Numbered from the stretch's first letter, positions 24,130-36,178 are shown. The stretch is DNA of 64,000 nucleotides from Conus ventricosus (GCA_018398815.1 CM031601.1:12687319-12751318), one strand, 5' to 3'. Program-made: numbers and translations. Notes: generated by a model not told the origin, from the sequence alone.

Positions 24130-25240
24130 TAAAATAGTGCGACTCAGACTGTTGGCCCCTGGAGCAAATTTGGCAACAAGGGGTCGCACTCGATATTCAA
24201 GAAGTTAAAAGCAATGGCCAAATTCAGGCCCAGTTAACAGTAAAATATCAGGGAAGTAAAAAAATAGAAAAACATCAATATGCAGATCTCAAAACTGTTG
24301 TATCAATTTGTTTTTTAAAAGAGATTGCATTTGTGGCAATCTTGATGGCACCCGGCAGTGAGTTCCACAGCCGTACAGAACTGGGATAAAAAGAATGTAA
24401 GTGGCTGTCAATATTTGATGCAGGTATGGTATAACACTGACTGCCACTCCTGGTGCTACTTTATTCAATACTAGTTGTTCCATTGGAATATCAATTACTT
24501 TAGCTCTGCCTTTGAAAAAGGTGTTAAGTTTAATAAAAGCTCTTCTCTCTTCTAAGGGTTTCCATTCTAATTTCCTCATGTTCTTCCTAGTATTCCCCTT
24601 TTCTCTGATGTGGTTCCCTGTTACGAACCGTGCTGCTCTCTTCTGAATCTTTTCAAGGTTATCAATGTCCTTTAGATGGTAAGGATCCCAAACTGAGCAA
24701 CCATATTCCAGTACTGGTCTAACCAGTGTTTTGTAGCAGTCGTCTTTAACCTTTTGGGGCAGTCATTGATATTCCTGTGTAAGAAAGCTAAGATGTTATT
24801 TGCTTTCTTACATACTAAATTGTAATGTTCTTTCCATTTGAGACGACTATCTATAATCACGCCTAAATATTTTGCAGCATTAGTTTCTTTAAGAATAGTA
24901 TTATGGATAGAATAATCTGATCTAATTAGTGAGCGTTTGTTACATATACGCAACACTTGGCACTTTTGAGGATGAAATTCCATTTTTCCAAGTTCTTTCC
25001 CACTCTTGTAAAGCGTTTAGATCTTCTTGTAGAATGCGTGTATCATTCTTGCTTCTGATTGTTCTATATACTAAACTGTCATCTGCAAAAAGCCTTATAG
25101 TAGTTCCAGGAGAGAGATTTCTACTTATGTCATTTATATAAATTAAGAAAAACAAGGGCCCCAGAACAGTTCCCTGTGGTACACCTGACAAGACTGGTTT
25201 ACAATGGGATGACGACCCTTCCACAACAACTTTTTTGTAA
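24130..25240 (-). pseudogene. 5'-truncated LINE RT fragment
   Basis: On the minus strand, SGVPQGTVLGPLFFLIYINDI and the catalytic LFADDSLVY (about 25075) mark RT motifs of a Jockey/RTE/CR1-type LINE. PQKCQVLRI, AAKYLGVIIDSRLKW and a thumb-like segment follow. The endonuclease and 5' part are absent, and frames shift near 24960, 24750 and 24580. It is nested inside the hAT-like element. The exact 3' end is uncertain. Confidence 0.85.
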
Positions 25241-26010
25241 TACCATTAAATTTTTGTGTGCATAAAACTTAATATACATTCAATCTGGCTTGCGTTCAAA
25301 ATGTCCGATTGATTTTGTTATGAAGAGGACAAATGTCCTATTACTTCAGGGTGGTCCAGGACATTTGTCCTATAGATACTGCTAAGGATGTACAACCCTG
25401 ACATACACACAAATGTGTGCACTCACATGCATCTGCATACGTACACACACATACGCATGGCAACTCACTGGAATCTATTATCATTTATGACTAGAGCAGT
25501 TGGCAATGTGTGATCATTAATTTTTGCATGACTCTTAAACAGACTACAGTTGAAGACAACATTGAGTGTATACAGGTTAGTATAAACTTGAACGGATATT
25601 GCATTCCACAATCAGCAGAAGTGGACAAAAATATCCTCTGAAAATCATGCAGCTCAGACATGAATTGAGACACCTATGCTGTTCCCATCACTTTCCCCTC
25701 TACTAGCCAAAGAGATCTTGCATTCCAGCTTCATCAGCTGAAATTGTGCATTGTTGCTCATCACTAGAGCTGTACAGGTCAAGTAACAATAATTTGTTGT
25801 GTGTAGGAAATCATGTCCGACCTACTTGGCTGCCCCTTGGTTCTAACGGCAGCATAGGTTTTCATTACACGCTAAAGTTCATCTGTCTGCTATCATCATG
25901 CCAAGTTTTCAGGCAACTGTCCACAAGGAAATCCACAGTGGTGCTTTTTGTCTTCTACCTGTGTTCTAACCAGTTCTTCTTGGCAGCTTTAGGCCAGGAG
26001 TGCTCTGGAC

Positions 26011-26212
26011 TGAAGCAGCAGTGTTCTGAATGGCTTAAGCAGTCAAACACTGTTCTATCACACACTGGAGGTTTGACTGAAGCAGCAGTGTTCTGAATGG
26101 CTTAAGCAGTCAAACACTGTTCTATCACACACTGGAGGTTTGACTGAAGCAGCAGTGTTCTGAATGGCTTAAGCAGTCAAACACTGTTCTGTCACACACT
26201 GGAGGTTTGACG
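26011..26212. repeat. 67-bp tandem repeat, 3 copies
   Basis: Copies start with TGAAGCAGCAGTGTTCTGAA at 26011, 26078 and 26145 and are almost identical. Confidence 0.95.
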
Positions 26213-27498
26213 GAAAAAGAAAAGTTACCATTCGTATGCTGCCTGCTCTTGCTCATAACAAATGTAGCATTCATTATGTATTGAACATCTGTGGCACGAT
26301 TTGGGACAAGGAAAAATTATAGGTGACTGAAATTGTACTGTAAATAGACTATCTTTATTTTTTTTTTTAAGTTACAGCATTTTTATTTCTAATATGTTGA
26401 GTTGAATTAAAAAATATCTTTGATGTGGTAGACACAACGCAACAAACAAGCAGGGAGAGTTCAAATCATGTCATTTGTAGTGCAGCCGGACAGCAAAGGG
26501 CTGTATCAAGGCTGTAATAATAACCGTCACTCTCCGTGGCAGAGCGTGTATGTGGCATGTCGTCATCTTTAGAAGCTTACTTATCAAGACATGCTTTTCA
26601 TTATTTATTTTGTCTCAACGCACCTCAAATCTATTGAAATTCTTTGTTTCGTGCACACAAAATAAATGGTGCTTGCTCATGCAGGTGTGTGTTTGTGTGT
26701 GTGTGTGTGCGAGTATGTGTATTACAGAAAGAAAGAGCAGAAACTTGTACTGTGAATATAGTGTGGGTGGACACTTACCTTAAGTTAACTGAGAGAATAA
26801 GCCACACTCAACAACTGATCAACACAACAAACAAAAATCTAGATGCCTAGGAAAATCAATTTACTGACGTTTGGAAGCAAAAACTTTAAATATATTTTTG
26901 ATTTCCCTTTAAAAAGAAAAAAAACCAAGTACATTCGTATTTTCCACATCATTTTTTTTTTTTTTTTTAACTTTCCCTATACTAAAGTTCCAATCTTTTA
27001 CCAGCTTCTCATCTCATTTCATTTCCATTATTTTTTCAATGTGAAGAACTATTTCTGACAACCTGCTATACAAAAACTACACATGCACAATGAAAATTGT
27101 ATAATATATTGTCAAATTCGTCCTGTGTAATTTTATACTGAAGGAAAACTGACTACAGAAGTTTACACAATGCCACCCCGCTTTGAAAGAAAAATCTGTA
27201 GTATGATGGGAAGCATTCTGTGCAACACCCCTTGCATGTCAGACAAGTTTTGTTTAGCACAGTCCTCTTTTTGAACTTTTCAGGAAAATTAAAATGTAGA
27301 ATTTACATTACAACATGATATTTGTCTAAATATTCATACATTTGAAAGATGGTAACTGAGTAATTTCAAAAAAAATTCTTTCCTGGCTGTTCAGTGGCCA
27401 TCAACCCAAACACACCAACCCGCAACTCAAGGAAAAAAGAACACACATTTGAATAGGAAGAAAAAATCCAAACAATACTAAAGTGCATCCCACATATC

Positions 27499-27543
27499 CC
27501 CCCCCCCCCCCCCCCCCCCACACACACAAAACACACACACAAA
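27499..27543. repeat. Poly-C tract with CA run
   Basis: A run of C followed by ACACACAC; low complexity. Confidence 0.9.
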
Positions 27544-27692
27544 ATTGAAAGTTTGACGTTACACATCTGTATGTTACACTTCCTGGAAATAATTTTTACA
27601 AGTAGTTCACATCATACTTTTTATCCATTTTGAAAAGTCAATATCAGGGTGGTGGGGGGGGGGTGAAAGACAGGGACAGGAAGAGGGCTCAC

Positions 27693-27844
27693 CTTTCCTG
27701 TTCAATAATCTATCTCCCTCTTCACAAAAGCAGCTGTAAGAAGTTAAGACTGGCTTTGATGACTTCACCAAGTTCATAAGCCCTTGAAGACCATAATCCT
27801 CATCAACAGTATGTGGCAGAATCAAGTACTCTACTTCTGTGTCT
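27693..27844 (-). CDS. Orphan exon of unidentified protein
   Basis: On the minus strand a 152-bp open block is bounded by a good acceptor (TTGCGTTATTCAG, exon begins at 27844) and a good donor (GGAAAG|GTGAGC after 27693). It encodes 50 whole codons, beginning DTEVEYLILPHTVDEDYGLQ and ending EEGDRLLNRK, with one spare base at each side. Composition is that of an ordinary globular protein. I do not recognise the family. It may share a gene with the exon at 28310-28552, although no donor there fits its phase. Confidence 0.5.
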
Positions 27845-28309
27845 CTGAATAACGCAAAGTGGTTTGCAGCTTAGCTACGTCTGCATGCCATATTTACTGT
27901 GAGCTGTATACAATAATAGACACTGCATTGGACAGCAGCTGCTGATGTGGCCGATGAAATCCTCAATCAGTGTGATCCCACATGATTCCGCATCATGCGT
28001 TTCCACTGGCTTGTGTGAAATCCATTTCCTAGCCTGTTTTTTTTTTCTTTTTTAATCACAAGTTTTGTCTCCACATGACTCCAGGTAAGCATATGCAACA
28101 AAATACCAATGTCAATTGTAGTGCTACAAGTGGGTTGTGCAAGGTATTGGTGCTACAAATGGCTTGTGCAAGAAGCTTCTGCCTGACCAATAAAAGAATA
28201 CAACATTCCCACTAAATACAATGTTTTTTTCCACTCACTGACTATGTAACTACGTGGGAAAGAATGAAAATGATTTTTAAAAATGTATAAAATCTGTTAA
28301 AGAATCAAG

Positions 28310-28552
28310 TCAAATTTTCAGTAAAACCCTGTCCATTGCCACGCTCATATATTCAAGTATCAGTGTCTTGCAACAAACGAGGCTGGCACCAAAGTCCTGG
28401 GGACTGTGGCTGAGGGCGTCTGCTTCAGACAGCTGACCACAGACAGCTCCACACACTGTACAAAGTCTAGCAAATAAATAAAACTTTCTGTCCACTAGAG
28501 GACACTGCTGTGCATACTGGTTGATCTCTTCCGTGTCATTATCATTTGTTAC
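28310..28552 (-). CDS. Orphan exon, possible 3' end of unidentified protein
   Basis: On the minus strand, a strong acceptor (T-rich tract then TTTTTTTTCAG) opens an 80-codon frame from 28552 to a TGA at 28310-28312. It begins VTNDNDTEEINQYAQQCPLV, has a Cys-rich stretch LCTVCGAVCGQ, and ends MDRVLLKI. No repeat or transposon signature is visible, so a host gene is likely. I do not recognise the family. The stop could be the true C-terminus or the result of reading past an unseen donor. Confidence 0.5.
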   Translation of the reverse strand, partial: VTNDNDTEEINQYAQQCPLVDRKFYLFARLCTVCGAVCGQLSEADALSHSPQDFGASLVCCKTLILEYMSVAMDRVLLKI

Positions 28553-29511
28553 CTGAAAAAAAACAAAAAAAAAACAACGGTAAACAAAAGTACATAAAAA
28601 TCATAAACACATCTGAATTCAACATAAATGTGATCCTCAAAGAGCAGAAGACATTTTGCACAATATCCCACAATCAGCAACGCTGCATACTATTATTTCA
28701 GATCAATCGAAGAAAAAGTCAGTCTTATTGAACCCAGGTGTCCCCATACAGGAAAATAAATCAAACATGAAATGCTGTACGAGCAGAGATGCACAATTTT
28801 TTTTTTTTTTTAAGTTTGATATTCATTCAAGTCCCTGGATTTGAGGGGAAGATGGATTCAGTCATTAAAAAAAAAAAGCATTCAATTTTCTTCAAAACAC
28901 AATTTTTCATTTTTGAAGACCTCGAAAATGTCTCAATCTCATACTTCTTGTGAGCTGTGAAGAAATTTAAAGCTAGAAAGGCAAATCATTTATTTGGTGG
29001 AAACGTAAGTTATGGAGACAGGCATAATAAGGAACATCCCGCAGGTTTTTTTTCTTTTATTAAACAGACTATACTTTGTACCAAAGTAGTTATGGCACTA
29101 ATGATTTATGAATCATTTCTTTCCCATTTGAAGTGATATTTGTTTACGACGAAAAAGCGGAAGAACACACAAAACAAAGTGTGAAGTAACGCAGTTTTAA
29201 TGCACGACAAAAAACAAGAAATTTTCGGCAATATGCCTCCTCAGCGACAACAATAAAAACAGTACAGACATTAACATGTGCAATACTCCCCTTGTGAAGC
29301 CAAAGTTTGAATGAAGTTGACATAGGGACAGTGGGAGAGGGTTGAGTTGAGTTCGAGGAATAGGCCTAGGAAAGAGGGTAGAGTTAAGCGAGGAGGAGGA
29401 AAAGGAGAGAGAGAGAGGGAGAGGGGGTGAGAGAGAGAGAATGGAAGTAGAGAAGAGTGTAGAGAGAGAGAAGAGGACAGGAGGGGAAGGAGAGTGAGAG
29501 GGGGGAGGGTA
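28553..29511. other. No gene; GA-rich patch and retroelement-end motif
   Basis: AT-rich sequence with A and T tracts, a GA-rich stretch (29395-29510), and on the minus strand near 29230-29252 a hammerhead-like core (CTGAGGA, GGC/GCC stem, GAAA). Probably old intergenic or retroelement remains. Confidence 0.5.
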
Positions 29512-29719
29512 AGATAAGATAAGATATGTTGCTTATAGCCCAGCCGACCGCAAGGGCCATATCAGGGCTGTCACCACGTTAAAATCAACTCACCAGTCAT
29601 AAAAAAAAAAAAAAAAAAAAACAACTTTCATACATCTCATTAAATGACATCGTCTACAAACGCACCAGAAACTTTGTTAAAAATCTTTCTTCCGTAAAAT
29701 CTAAATCAGATGAAAAATA

Positions 29720-30570
29720 TTAATCTCTCTCAAAACTCAAGGATCACATCAGGCGGGACACCCTGAACAGGATCTTCATGGACTCCGCTGTAAAATGTTT
29801 GTGTCTCACATCGTGCAAGTCCCAACACTCTAAAAGAACATGTTTCATTGTGAGTGGCGTATGACATGGAATGCACCACGGAGCTTCTTCACTCTTTAAA
29901 AGGTAAGAAATGGGTAAAAATACCGAATGGCCGGTGTGCAGCCGGCACAGAACCGTTTCCTCTTTACGACCTCCCGACGTGGATGGAGGAAGTCCTTAAG
30001 GTTTGGACGGATCTGAAAGAGTTTGTTACTCGTCTGTGTGTTCCAATCCTCCTGCCAGAGGTCTCTCACATAATCGTTAACTTTGGGTTTCACATCTGAA
30101 CAGGGGATATAATGTTGGCAGTTTCTCTCTTGTGGCGTTCTTGGCTAAACGATCAACCATTTCGTTCCCGCCAATGCCAACATGACCAGGAACCCAAGCA
30201 AGAGTAATGTTTGTAACCGTCCGCTTTCAACTTGCTAAAAGTTCAAAGAAATGCAAAAGTTCTGGATGCTGAAGGTTGCGGCCAGCTAAGGCTTCCAAAG
30301 CTGACAGCGAATCCGACAGAACCAGAAAGTCCCTCTTTGAAGAATGTGAGATTATCTATCAAAGCCAGTACCAGAGCAGTAAGTTCAGCAGAATAGACGA
30401 AGCATCGGAATGGATATGTTCCAACAGTATCTGAGAAGGAGCCCCAGGGCAGTAGGCTGCACAGGCCACTCCATCCTCAGACTTGGAACCGTCAGTGAAA
30501 ACTTTTTGATAGGATGGGAATTTCGAACAGAGGTCAGCATACAATGCCTTGTACGCCAGAGAGCTGGTAG
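29720..30570 (-). pseudogene. LINE RNase H and C-terminal Cys-His region
   Basis: FTDGSKSEDGVACA (about 30500) is the first RNase H block with its catalytic Asp. Downstream, in other frames, a CIPCHTPLTMKHVLLEC segment (about 29880) matches the Cys-His tail of I-clade elements. RNase H removes template RNA during target-primed reverse transcription. Several frameshifts separate the parts. Confidence 0.8.
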
Positions 30571-30741
30571 ACTCTTTGCGAAAAGCTGCAAGATCGAAAA
30601 CGAATCTCTGGTGTGAAAAAGGCCACGGAGGTTGATCCGGAAAACTGGAAAAATCGGAAACTACTCCCAGGTTTAGACCTGCATTCCGCACGTGAGGCTG
30701 CATACGAAGACCAAACGGCGGAATACATTTAGGGTTGTTTT

Positions 30742-32230
30742 TCAACTTACTTTGGAATGGAGGGTCAAAGACACAGTCATAGGCGGATTCTGCGGTTCTG
30801 AGAACAGTCGGATAAATAATTTAAAGACAGTTTCAGCCTGCGGTTGGACAATGAAGGTTCGCCCGCCTCTGCGTACAGCTGTACACAGGGGTGGTGCGGA
30901 ACGCTCCAAGACAGAGACGAAGCCCTTTGGTGGATAGGGTCCAAGAGTTTTATGGTAAGAGGGTCTTGCGGAGCCGTAGACAGCACAACCGTAGTCCAGT
31001 TTGGAACGGACCAAGGCTCTGTAGAGGTGCAGTAAAGTTTTCTTATCAGCGCCCCAGTCAGTGTGCGCTACGACCCGCAGAATATTCAGAGCTTTCTGGC
31101 AAGAAGTTTTGAGGTTTTTGATGTGGCTAAGAAAGTTCAGTTTCTGGTCAAAAATGACCCCCAAAATTTGGCCTCTTTAACAGCTGGAATGGAAGATTTC
31201 CCTACTTGAAGTTCAGGATCTGGGAAAAACTGATGAAATTATGAAGTGAATACACTGCGTCTTTGTTGAGAAAAGGTGAAACCGTTTCATCCGCCCATCG
31301 ATGGATTTTATCTACGCAAAGCTGGAGCCTGCGCTGGACACTCGGGTACAGGCTTCCAGTTGCGTAGACAGCGAAATCATCCCACAAACAATGAGCAGTC
31401 TGAACCCTGCTGAACTGATTTCACAATGTTGTTGATTTTAATACTAAAGAGGGCAGGAGACAGTATGCTCCCCTGGGGAACACCCAACTCCTGCTCGTGG
31501 ACATCAGAGAGAGTGTGCCAACCCGGACCTGAAACTGTCGTCTGCCCAAAAATTTTGAATAAAAAGCGGAAGATGACCTCGAAAACCCAGATCGTGGAGA
31601 TCATTGAAGTATCCCCGACTTCCAGTGGTATCGTAGGCCTTCTCCAAATCAAAGAAAATTGCCACTGCATGCTGTTTTGTTCAGAAAGGCGTTCCTAAGT
31701 GTAGATTCCAGACGAATCAAATGGTCAACTGTACTCCGATGTTTGCGGAAACCACACTGTTCTTTCCGCCAAAAGGCCATCGGTTTCGAGTTTCCACATG
31801 AGCCTAGCATTGACCATTTTTTCCATCAATTTACAGACACAGCTGGTCAAAGCTATGGGATGGTAATTAGATGGATTAGAAAGATCTTTTCCAGGTTTGG
31901 GGATGGGAATAATGAGGGCTTTCCGCCAAGAGGGTGGAAAGCAACCTGTAGTCCACACATGGTTGTATACCTGTAACAGGATGTTCAGACCTTCTTGCGG
32001 AAGATGTTTCAATAGTTGATAAGAATGTCATCTATACCTGGAGAGGAATCGCTGCAAGAAAGTAAGGCAGATTTCAGCTCGTTAACGTGAAAGGAAGATT
32101 GTAGTCTTCCGTTTGTCGGATGAAAAGTTGCAGGGTGATTTTTCTTTAAGGGCTTTGTTTTTGACAAAAGTGGCTGATTGTATAGAAGAGGAGGAATTCT
32201 TTTCAATGGTTGAAGCAAGCAGATTAGCAC
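30742..32230 (-). pseudogene. LINE reverse transcriptase
   Basis: RT motifs are WRKALIIPIPKPGKD (about 31920), NYHPIALTSCVCKLMEKM, a DLEKAYD-like block, ELGVPQGSILSPALFS (about 31480), VGDFAVYATG at the catalytic YxDD position (about 31365), WGVIFDQKLNFLSH (about 31150) and LVRSKLDYGCAVYGSA. At the catalytic site the second Asp of the usual ADD is not readable (a D-F pair is seen), so activity is doubtful. Multiple frameshifts. Confidence 0.85.
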
Positions 32231-33330
32231 TGCTTTTTTGTTTGTTATTTAAAGAGTCCGAAAACTTGAGATGGTTCACAGTGGGACAGGTGTTCTTCCC
32301 TTTGATTTTCTTAATGATGTGTTCCACACTTTTTTCTTGGAAGTTTTCGATGTCACCCTGGAGCAGAAAACTTCTCCAGGACCGACGTTTACTGATTTTA
32401 AAAGTGTGTCTCGATTTGGCACGGAGTTTTTGATGGGCTCGAGCGTTGGGACCCGAAGGTCGATGGTATACCTGACGCTGAGCCCGTTTCGGACTTTGGA
32501 AATTTGTTGGCAATCTGAATCAAACCAGCCAGGATGGTCACAATCCTCTTTGGGGTAGTGCCGTACGTCACCCAGAGGTCTGCTGATTGAGGATGTCCTT
32601 TCAGACTTGGATTTGTGTTGTCTGAACGACGGATCTGCAACTTACCTCCACTCTTCCACAGGTTCACTTTCGTGTTTAGATTTGTCGGTCTGTGACCCTC
32701 GCTGGTCCTGGACTATGAGTGGTCTGTCCATGACGATCTGCACGGAAGTGACCATTTCCCTGTCCTTCTACAACCTGTATAACTGAACACGTCTCTGTGT
32801 CTCAGCATCTAAATTATAAGAAAGCAAACTGGGATCTATTTGCAGCCACTGTTTTCTAAGGAGTTCCAGGACACCGATTTTCTTCATGGCTTCAGGTACC
32901 GGCACTACCCCAAAGAGATTGTGACCGTTAAAGTCACCCAACAGTAAAAAAGGTCGAGGAAGTTCTCCTATCAGACTGACAAGGTCCTGACGACAAACCG
33001 GGACAGAAGGTGGGAGATAAAGAGAACAGATTGTCACAGTCTTGTGGAGGGTGACTCTCGCAGCTACAGCCTGAAGGGAGGTAGACAGAGTGACAGGACT
33101 ATACAGCAGAGTTTGTGTATGAGAAGGGCAACACCACCCGACAGTCCTAACGTAGATGGTTGTGCAGGTTTTGAAAGAATATTAAAGCCAGAAAGAGTAA
33201 AAGGTCTTCTGGCTTTGAATTTGAGTTTCCTGAAGAGCCACGACGAAGGTTTTAGAGATTGACACAGAATGCTGCAGCTCCTCAAAGTTTGAATTTAGAC
33301 CACGGATATTCCAATGGAATATTGTACTAT
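32230..33330 (-). pseudogene. LINE endonuclease, internally inverted
   Basis: The minus strand reads an APE-type endonuclease start (HWNIRGL, about 33310), LSGGVALLIHK, ICSLYLPPS and LLLGDFNGHN (about 32945-32916). It then loses the pattern, and PGWFDSDCQQISK resumes at about 32527. The missing middle (GHNPLWGS, LIEDVLSD, LHGSDHFPVLLQ, KKANWDLFAA) is on the plus strand at 32536-32900. The domain therefore cannot be translated as one product. Confidence 0.8.
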
Positions 33331-33689
33331 CCATGTGCAGAGCGAAAAGGAGAGAAATCAGGTCATCTCCTCTTCAACGTCCGCTTCCAATGGAGTGAAT
33401 TTATTTTGCAATTTGACTGGGCTATGTTGGTCTTCAGACCTGCTGGCAGACTTGCCAACAGGTGAGTGTGGTCTGGATTTGGGAGACGGTGGAGGCTTCT
33501 TTCTCATCTCCACCATTTCCACACTGGGTTGAAACTCCTTGCCCGCACGGGCACTGGACAGAGGAGTTCGAGGTCGGGGTGCTGGTTTTTTAATCTGCCC
33601 AGCAGCAGATGTTGTAGACTGCTGGGCAGTCTGAGGGGTGGCGGATTTTTTGCCTCCACCAGGGGCATTCAATTTGGGTTGGAAGGTGG

Positions 33690-34659
33690 TGGACTGCTAC
33701 CACCAGAACTGACAGATCTTACTTGCAATGTCTTCGAAAACATGAATTCATCAGTCTGGCAGCAGACTGACCGAGTAGGAACTATGGAGCTTCTTGACAG
33801 CCGAAGCAATAGGAAGAAGCTGTCGGCGTCTGACTGCCCACAACCTGTTTCCGGCTTCAAAAAACGAGATCTTCTTTTCCGTTTTGAGCGTTGAATGGCA
33901 GATTCTTGAATCCAAAGAGGACAGTTTCGTGAAGAGGAGGATGGTCGCCACCGCAGTTAGCACAATGGGCCGGATCTTTGCACGGCCCATCATGGGTTGC
34001 CTTGCAGCAAATACCACACACCTCCTTCCCAGAACATCGGTCCCTGACATGGCCAAACCTCGGCACCTGAAGCACCTCAACGGGGACGGCACGTACAGCT
34101 GAACATGAACATAAGGTAGCCGACTTTGATGACCGGAGGCAGCACAGGGTTGCAGAAGGTCAAAAAGAGGGTGTTGGTGGCCACTCTCTCTGAACCTTTC
34201 TTTATCGTCACCCTGCGCACCTCCGTCACACCCTGGGACGCCAGCTCCGTCTTAATTTCTGCCTCTGAAACACCAAATAAATCCCGGCAACGAATCACGC
34301 CTTTCGATGAATTTAATTGTTTGTGGGATTACCCTGATCTCCCTGTCCACAAGTTTTGTTGCTTTCTGCAGCTGTTCAGATTGTTTTTGTGATTTGCTTT
34401 GAATGAGAAATGAGCCATTCCTCAACCTCTTGATGGACCGAGGGTCACCTGCTATACCTTGAAAACCCTTTTGAATGGCAAACGGCTCAGAGCTGAAAGG
34501 GGTCTTTCCTGCTCCGTCCCTCCATCACGAGCCAGGAAGCCCAAAAACCTGTCTTCTGTCGAACTTCGGTATCGGAGTCACTATCTGTTTGACAATCCCC
34601 TGAAATAGGGATGCTGCCTTCCTCTTCCTTTTGGGGGGAATGTTTTTTAAAGAAGTCAT
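33690..34659 (-). pseudogene. LINE ORF1 (gag-like) with zinc knuckles
   Basis: The start is probably ATG at 34659 (MTSLKNIPPKRKRK). KGFQGIAGDPRSIKRLRNG (about 34440) is the conserved N-terminal block of I/Jockey ORF1 proteins. The C-terminal part (34075-33900) has successive Cys-His knuckles: CFRC...GHVRDRC, CGICCKATHDGPC and CANCGGDH. Such proteins bind the element RNA. A stop at 34525 and further frameshifts break it. Confidence 0.8.
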
Positions 34660-34959
34660 ATTTAGTTTATTGTGATTCATCTCCCCCTTACCCACCCACC
34701 TTGGAGTCCAACTAAGGGGCCAGGGCCAAGAAACCAATGTCTTGACCCCTTCCAGGCTTCGGGAGAGATATACGACAAACAGAACACTACTACCCCTATC
34801 CCCCCTGATCATGCTCAACTCCCGGGGACAGAGAGCTGAGCACTGCAGGGGTTCACTTGGCCAGCAGGGAACTGCCTGTCTTGACCCAGCCCCAAGAAGG
34901 GGAGCGATTAGTACACCCGGGCCAAAGTGTACTCCCTGTCTAGGAGAGGTCCGAGCCAA

Positions 34960-35250
34960 AGTGATGTGTTGAGAGCGCTGGCTCTCTCAACCACCGGAAC
35001 TCATTCCGGAGGGGAGGGTGTGATTGTATGTAGTGGGTGTTGCATATGAATGAAATGAACAAGAGAAAACACAATAAAATAAAATACAATATGCACCAAA
35101 AGCATTGTAAACGACAAGGGACGAGGGTGTCAGCCACCTAAAGCACCTGACCCAAGTCTGACCCTAAGGTAGATTGCCCTACCTAAGCATCAAGGGGTGA
35201 AGGGAAAACCCCGAGAAAAAAACCCTAGCCAGACGCAGCTAAGAGCTGCA

Positions 35251-35283
<33 letters not shown>

Positions 35284-36178
35284 CACGCAAAAGCTCTTGC
35301 GCGCGCATGACACACACACCCATACAACCACAAACATACCAAAGGAGAAAAAAAAAGGGGGGGGGGGGGTGGGGGTTACAATGGAGAGTAAAATGTACAA
35401 ACAAGGCATACATTAAGACATTTGGGTATAGAATAGGGAGGTAGGTGTGGTGCCATGGTGGCGCAACAGAAAAAGGCAAAAATAAGAGCATTAACGCAAA
35501 AGATAGTATGAGGTCATGATGAGAGGCGCTAACAACACCCCAATGACCAAAAAAAAAAAAAAAAAAAAAGGTGGGTGGGGTTGGGGTGGGGGGGCTTTAG
35601 GGGAAGGGGGGGGGGGGAGGGGGAGGAAAGAAGGAAGAGACCTAAAGAGAGGACCCGTATGAGGGCCCTAAAAGAGAGATGCTGAGAAAAGTGCTAAGGG
35701 GAGGAGGAAGAGAAGCCTCGAGAGGTCCTGTAGAAGGGTTCTACTACGGAAACGACCAGACAAAAGTAGAGAGACAGGAAGTAAGGAGGAATGTAAAGAG
35801 AAGGAACGCACAGGAAGGAGCCCTACTGGGAGACGACATGAAAAGGAACCAGGACAGAGGAGGGAAGGGGGCGAGAGGGAAAGGGGGTAGGGGTATGAAG
35901 TGGGGGGGGGGGAGGGGGAAAAGGGAAAATAATAAAATAGAAAAAAAAAAAACGAAAAAGACAGGAGACTGGGGAGCTAACCCTACTCAGAAACTCCTGC
36001 AAAAGATATAGGCTCTCAAACGATCATTCCAGTAGGCGCTAGGCTCCAAGGTCACGAAGAGGCCACTGATGCAGACCAACCATGCACAGGTAAGTACTAA
36101 AGGGGAAAGGGAATAATAAGTCATTGTCCACCTGATTTGGCTTGAGAAAAAAATAAATAAATAAAATACAGAGAATTG
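34960..36178. other. Possible LINE 5' UTR and G/A-rich low-complexity sequence
   Basis: Holds a C tract (35252-35281), a G tract (35358-35376), an A tract (35550-35569), several G-rich runs (35570-35640, 35905-35925) and purine-rich sequence. The segment 35100-35250 may belong to the 5' UTR of the minus-strand LINE. No coding pattern is convincing. Confidence 0.5.

Larger units (their letters stand above)
23235..25400. mobile_element. hAT-like element carrying a LINE fragment
   Basis: Left end CAGGGTTGCACATCC and right end GGATGTACAACCCTG form a 15-bp terminal inverted repeat with one mismatch. CAGGG starts are typical of hAT elements. ACATAC flanks both sides directly (23229-23234 and 25401-25406), a 6-bp target duplication. 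Near each end the motif GAAGAGGACAAATGTCC occurs in the same orientation (about 23311 and 25322). No transposase is seen. The inside holds an 88-bp hairpin and a 1.1-kb minus-strand LINE fragment. Confidence 0.7.
25401..27692. other. No recognised gene; small repeats
   Basis: Contains CA-rich sequence (25401-25460), a 67-bp tandem triplication, a GT run (26690-26712), T and A tracts, and a C tract (27500-27520). A segment at about 26470-26515 (CAGCCGGACAGCAAAGGGCT) resembles the conserved 3' end of the LINE at 29512 and may be an old copy. Confidence 0.5.
29512..34959 (-). mobile_element. I-clade (nimbus-like) LINE with gag, EN, RT, RNase H
   Basis: Minus-strand order: gag-like ORF1 with CCHC knuckles, endonuclease, RT, then RNase H and a C-terminal Cys-His segment. 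RNase H after RT is characteristic of the I superfamily; nimbus of Biomphalaria is a known snail member. The 3' end has a conserved TGGCCCTTGCGGTCGGCTGG segment and finishes in short TTATC-like repeats at 29512-29530. Frames are broken by many indels and stops, so it is inactive. An internal inversion affects the endonuclease (32536-32926). The 5' UTR may extend to about 35250. Confidence 0.88.
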
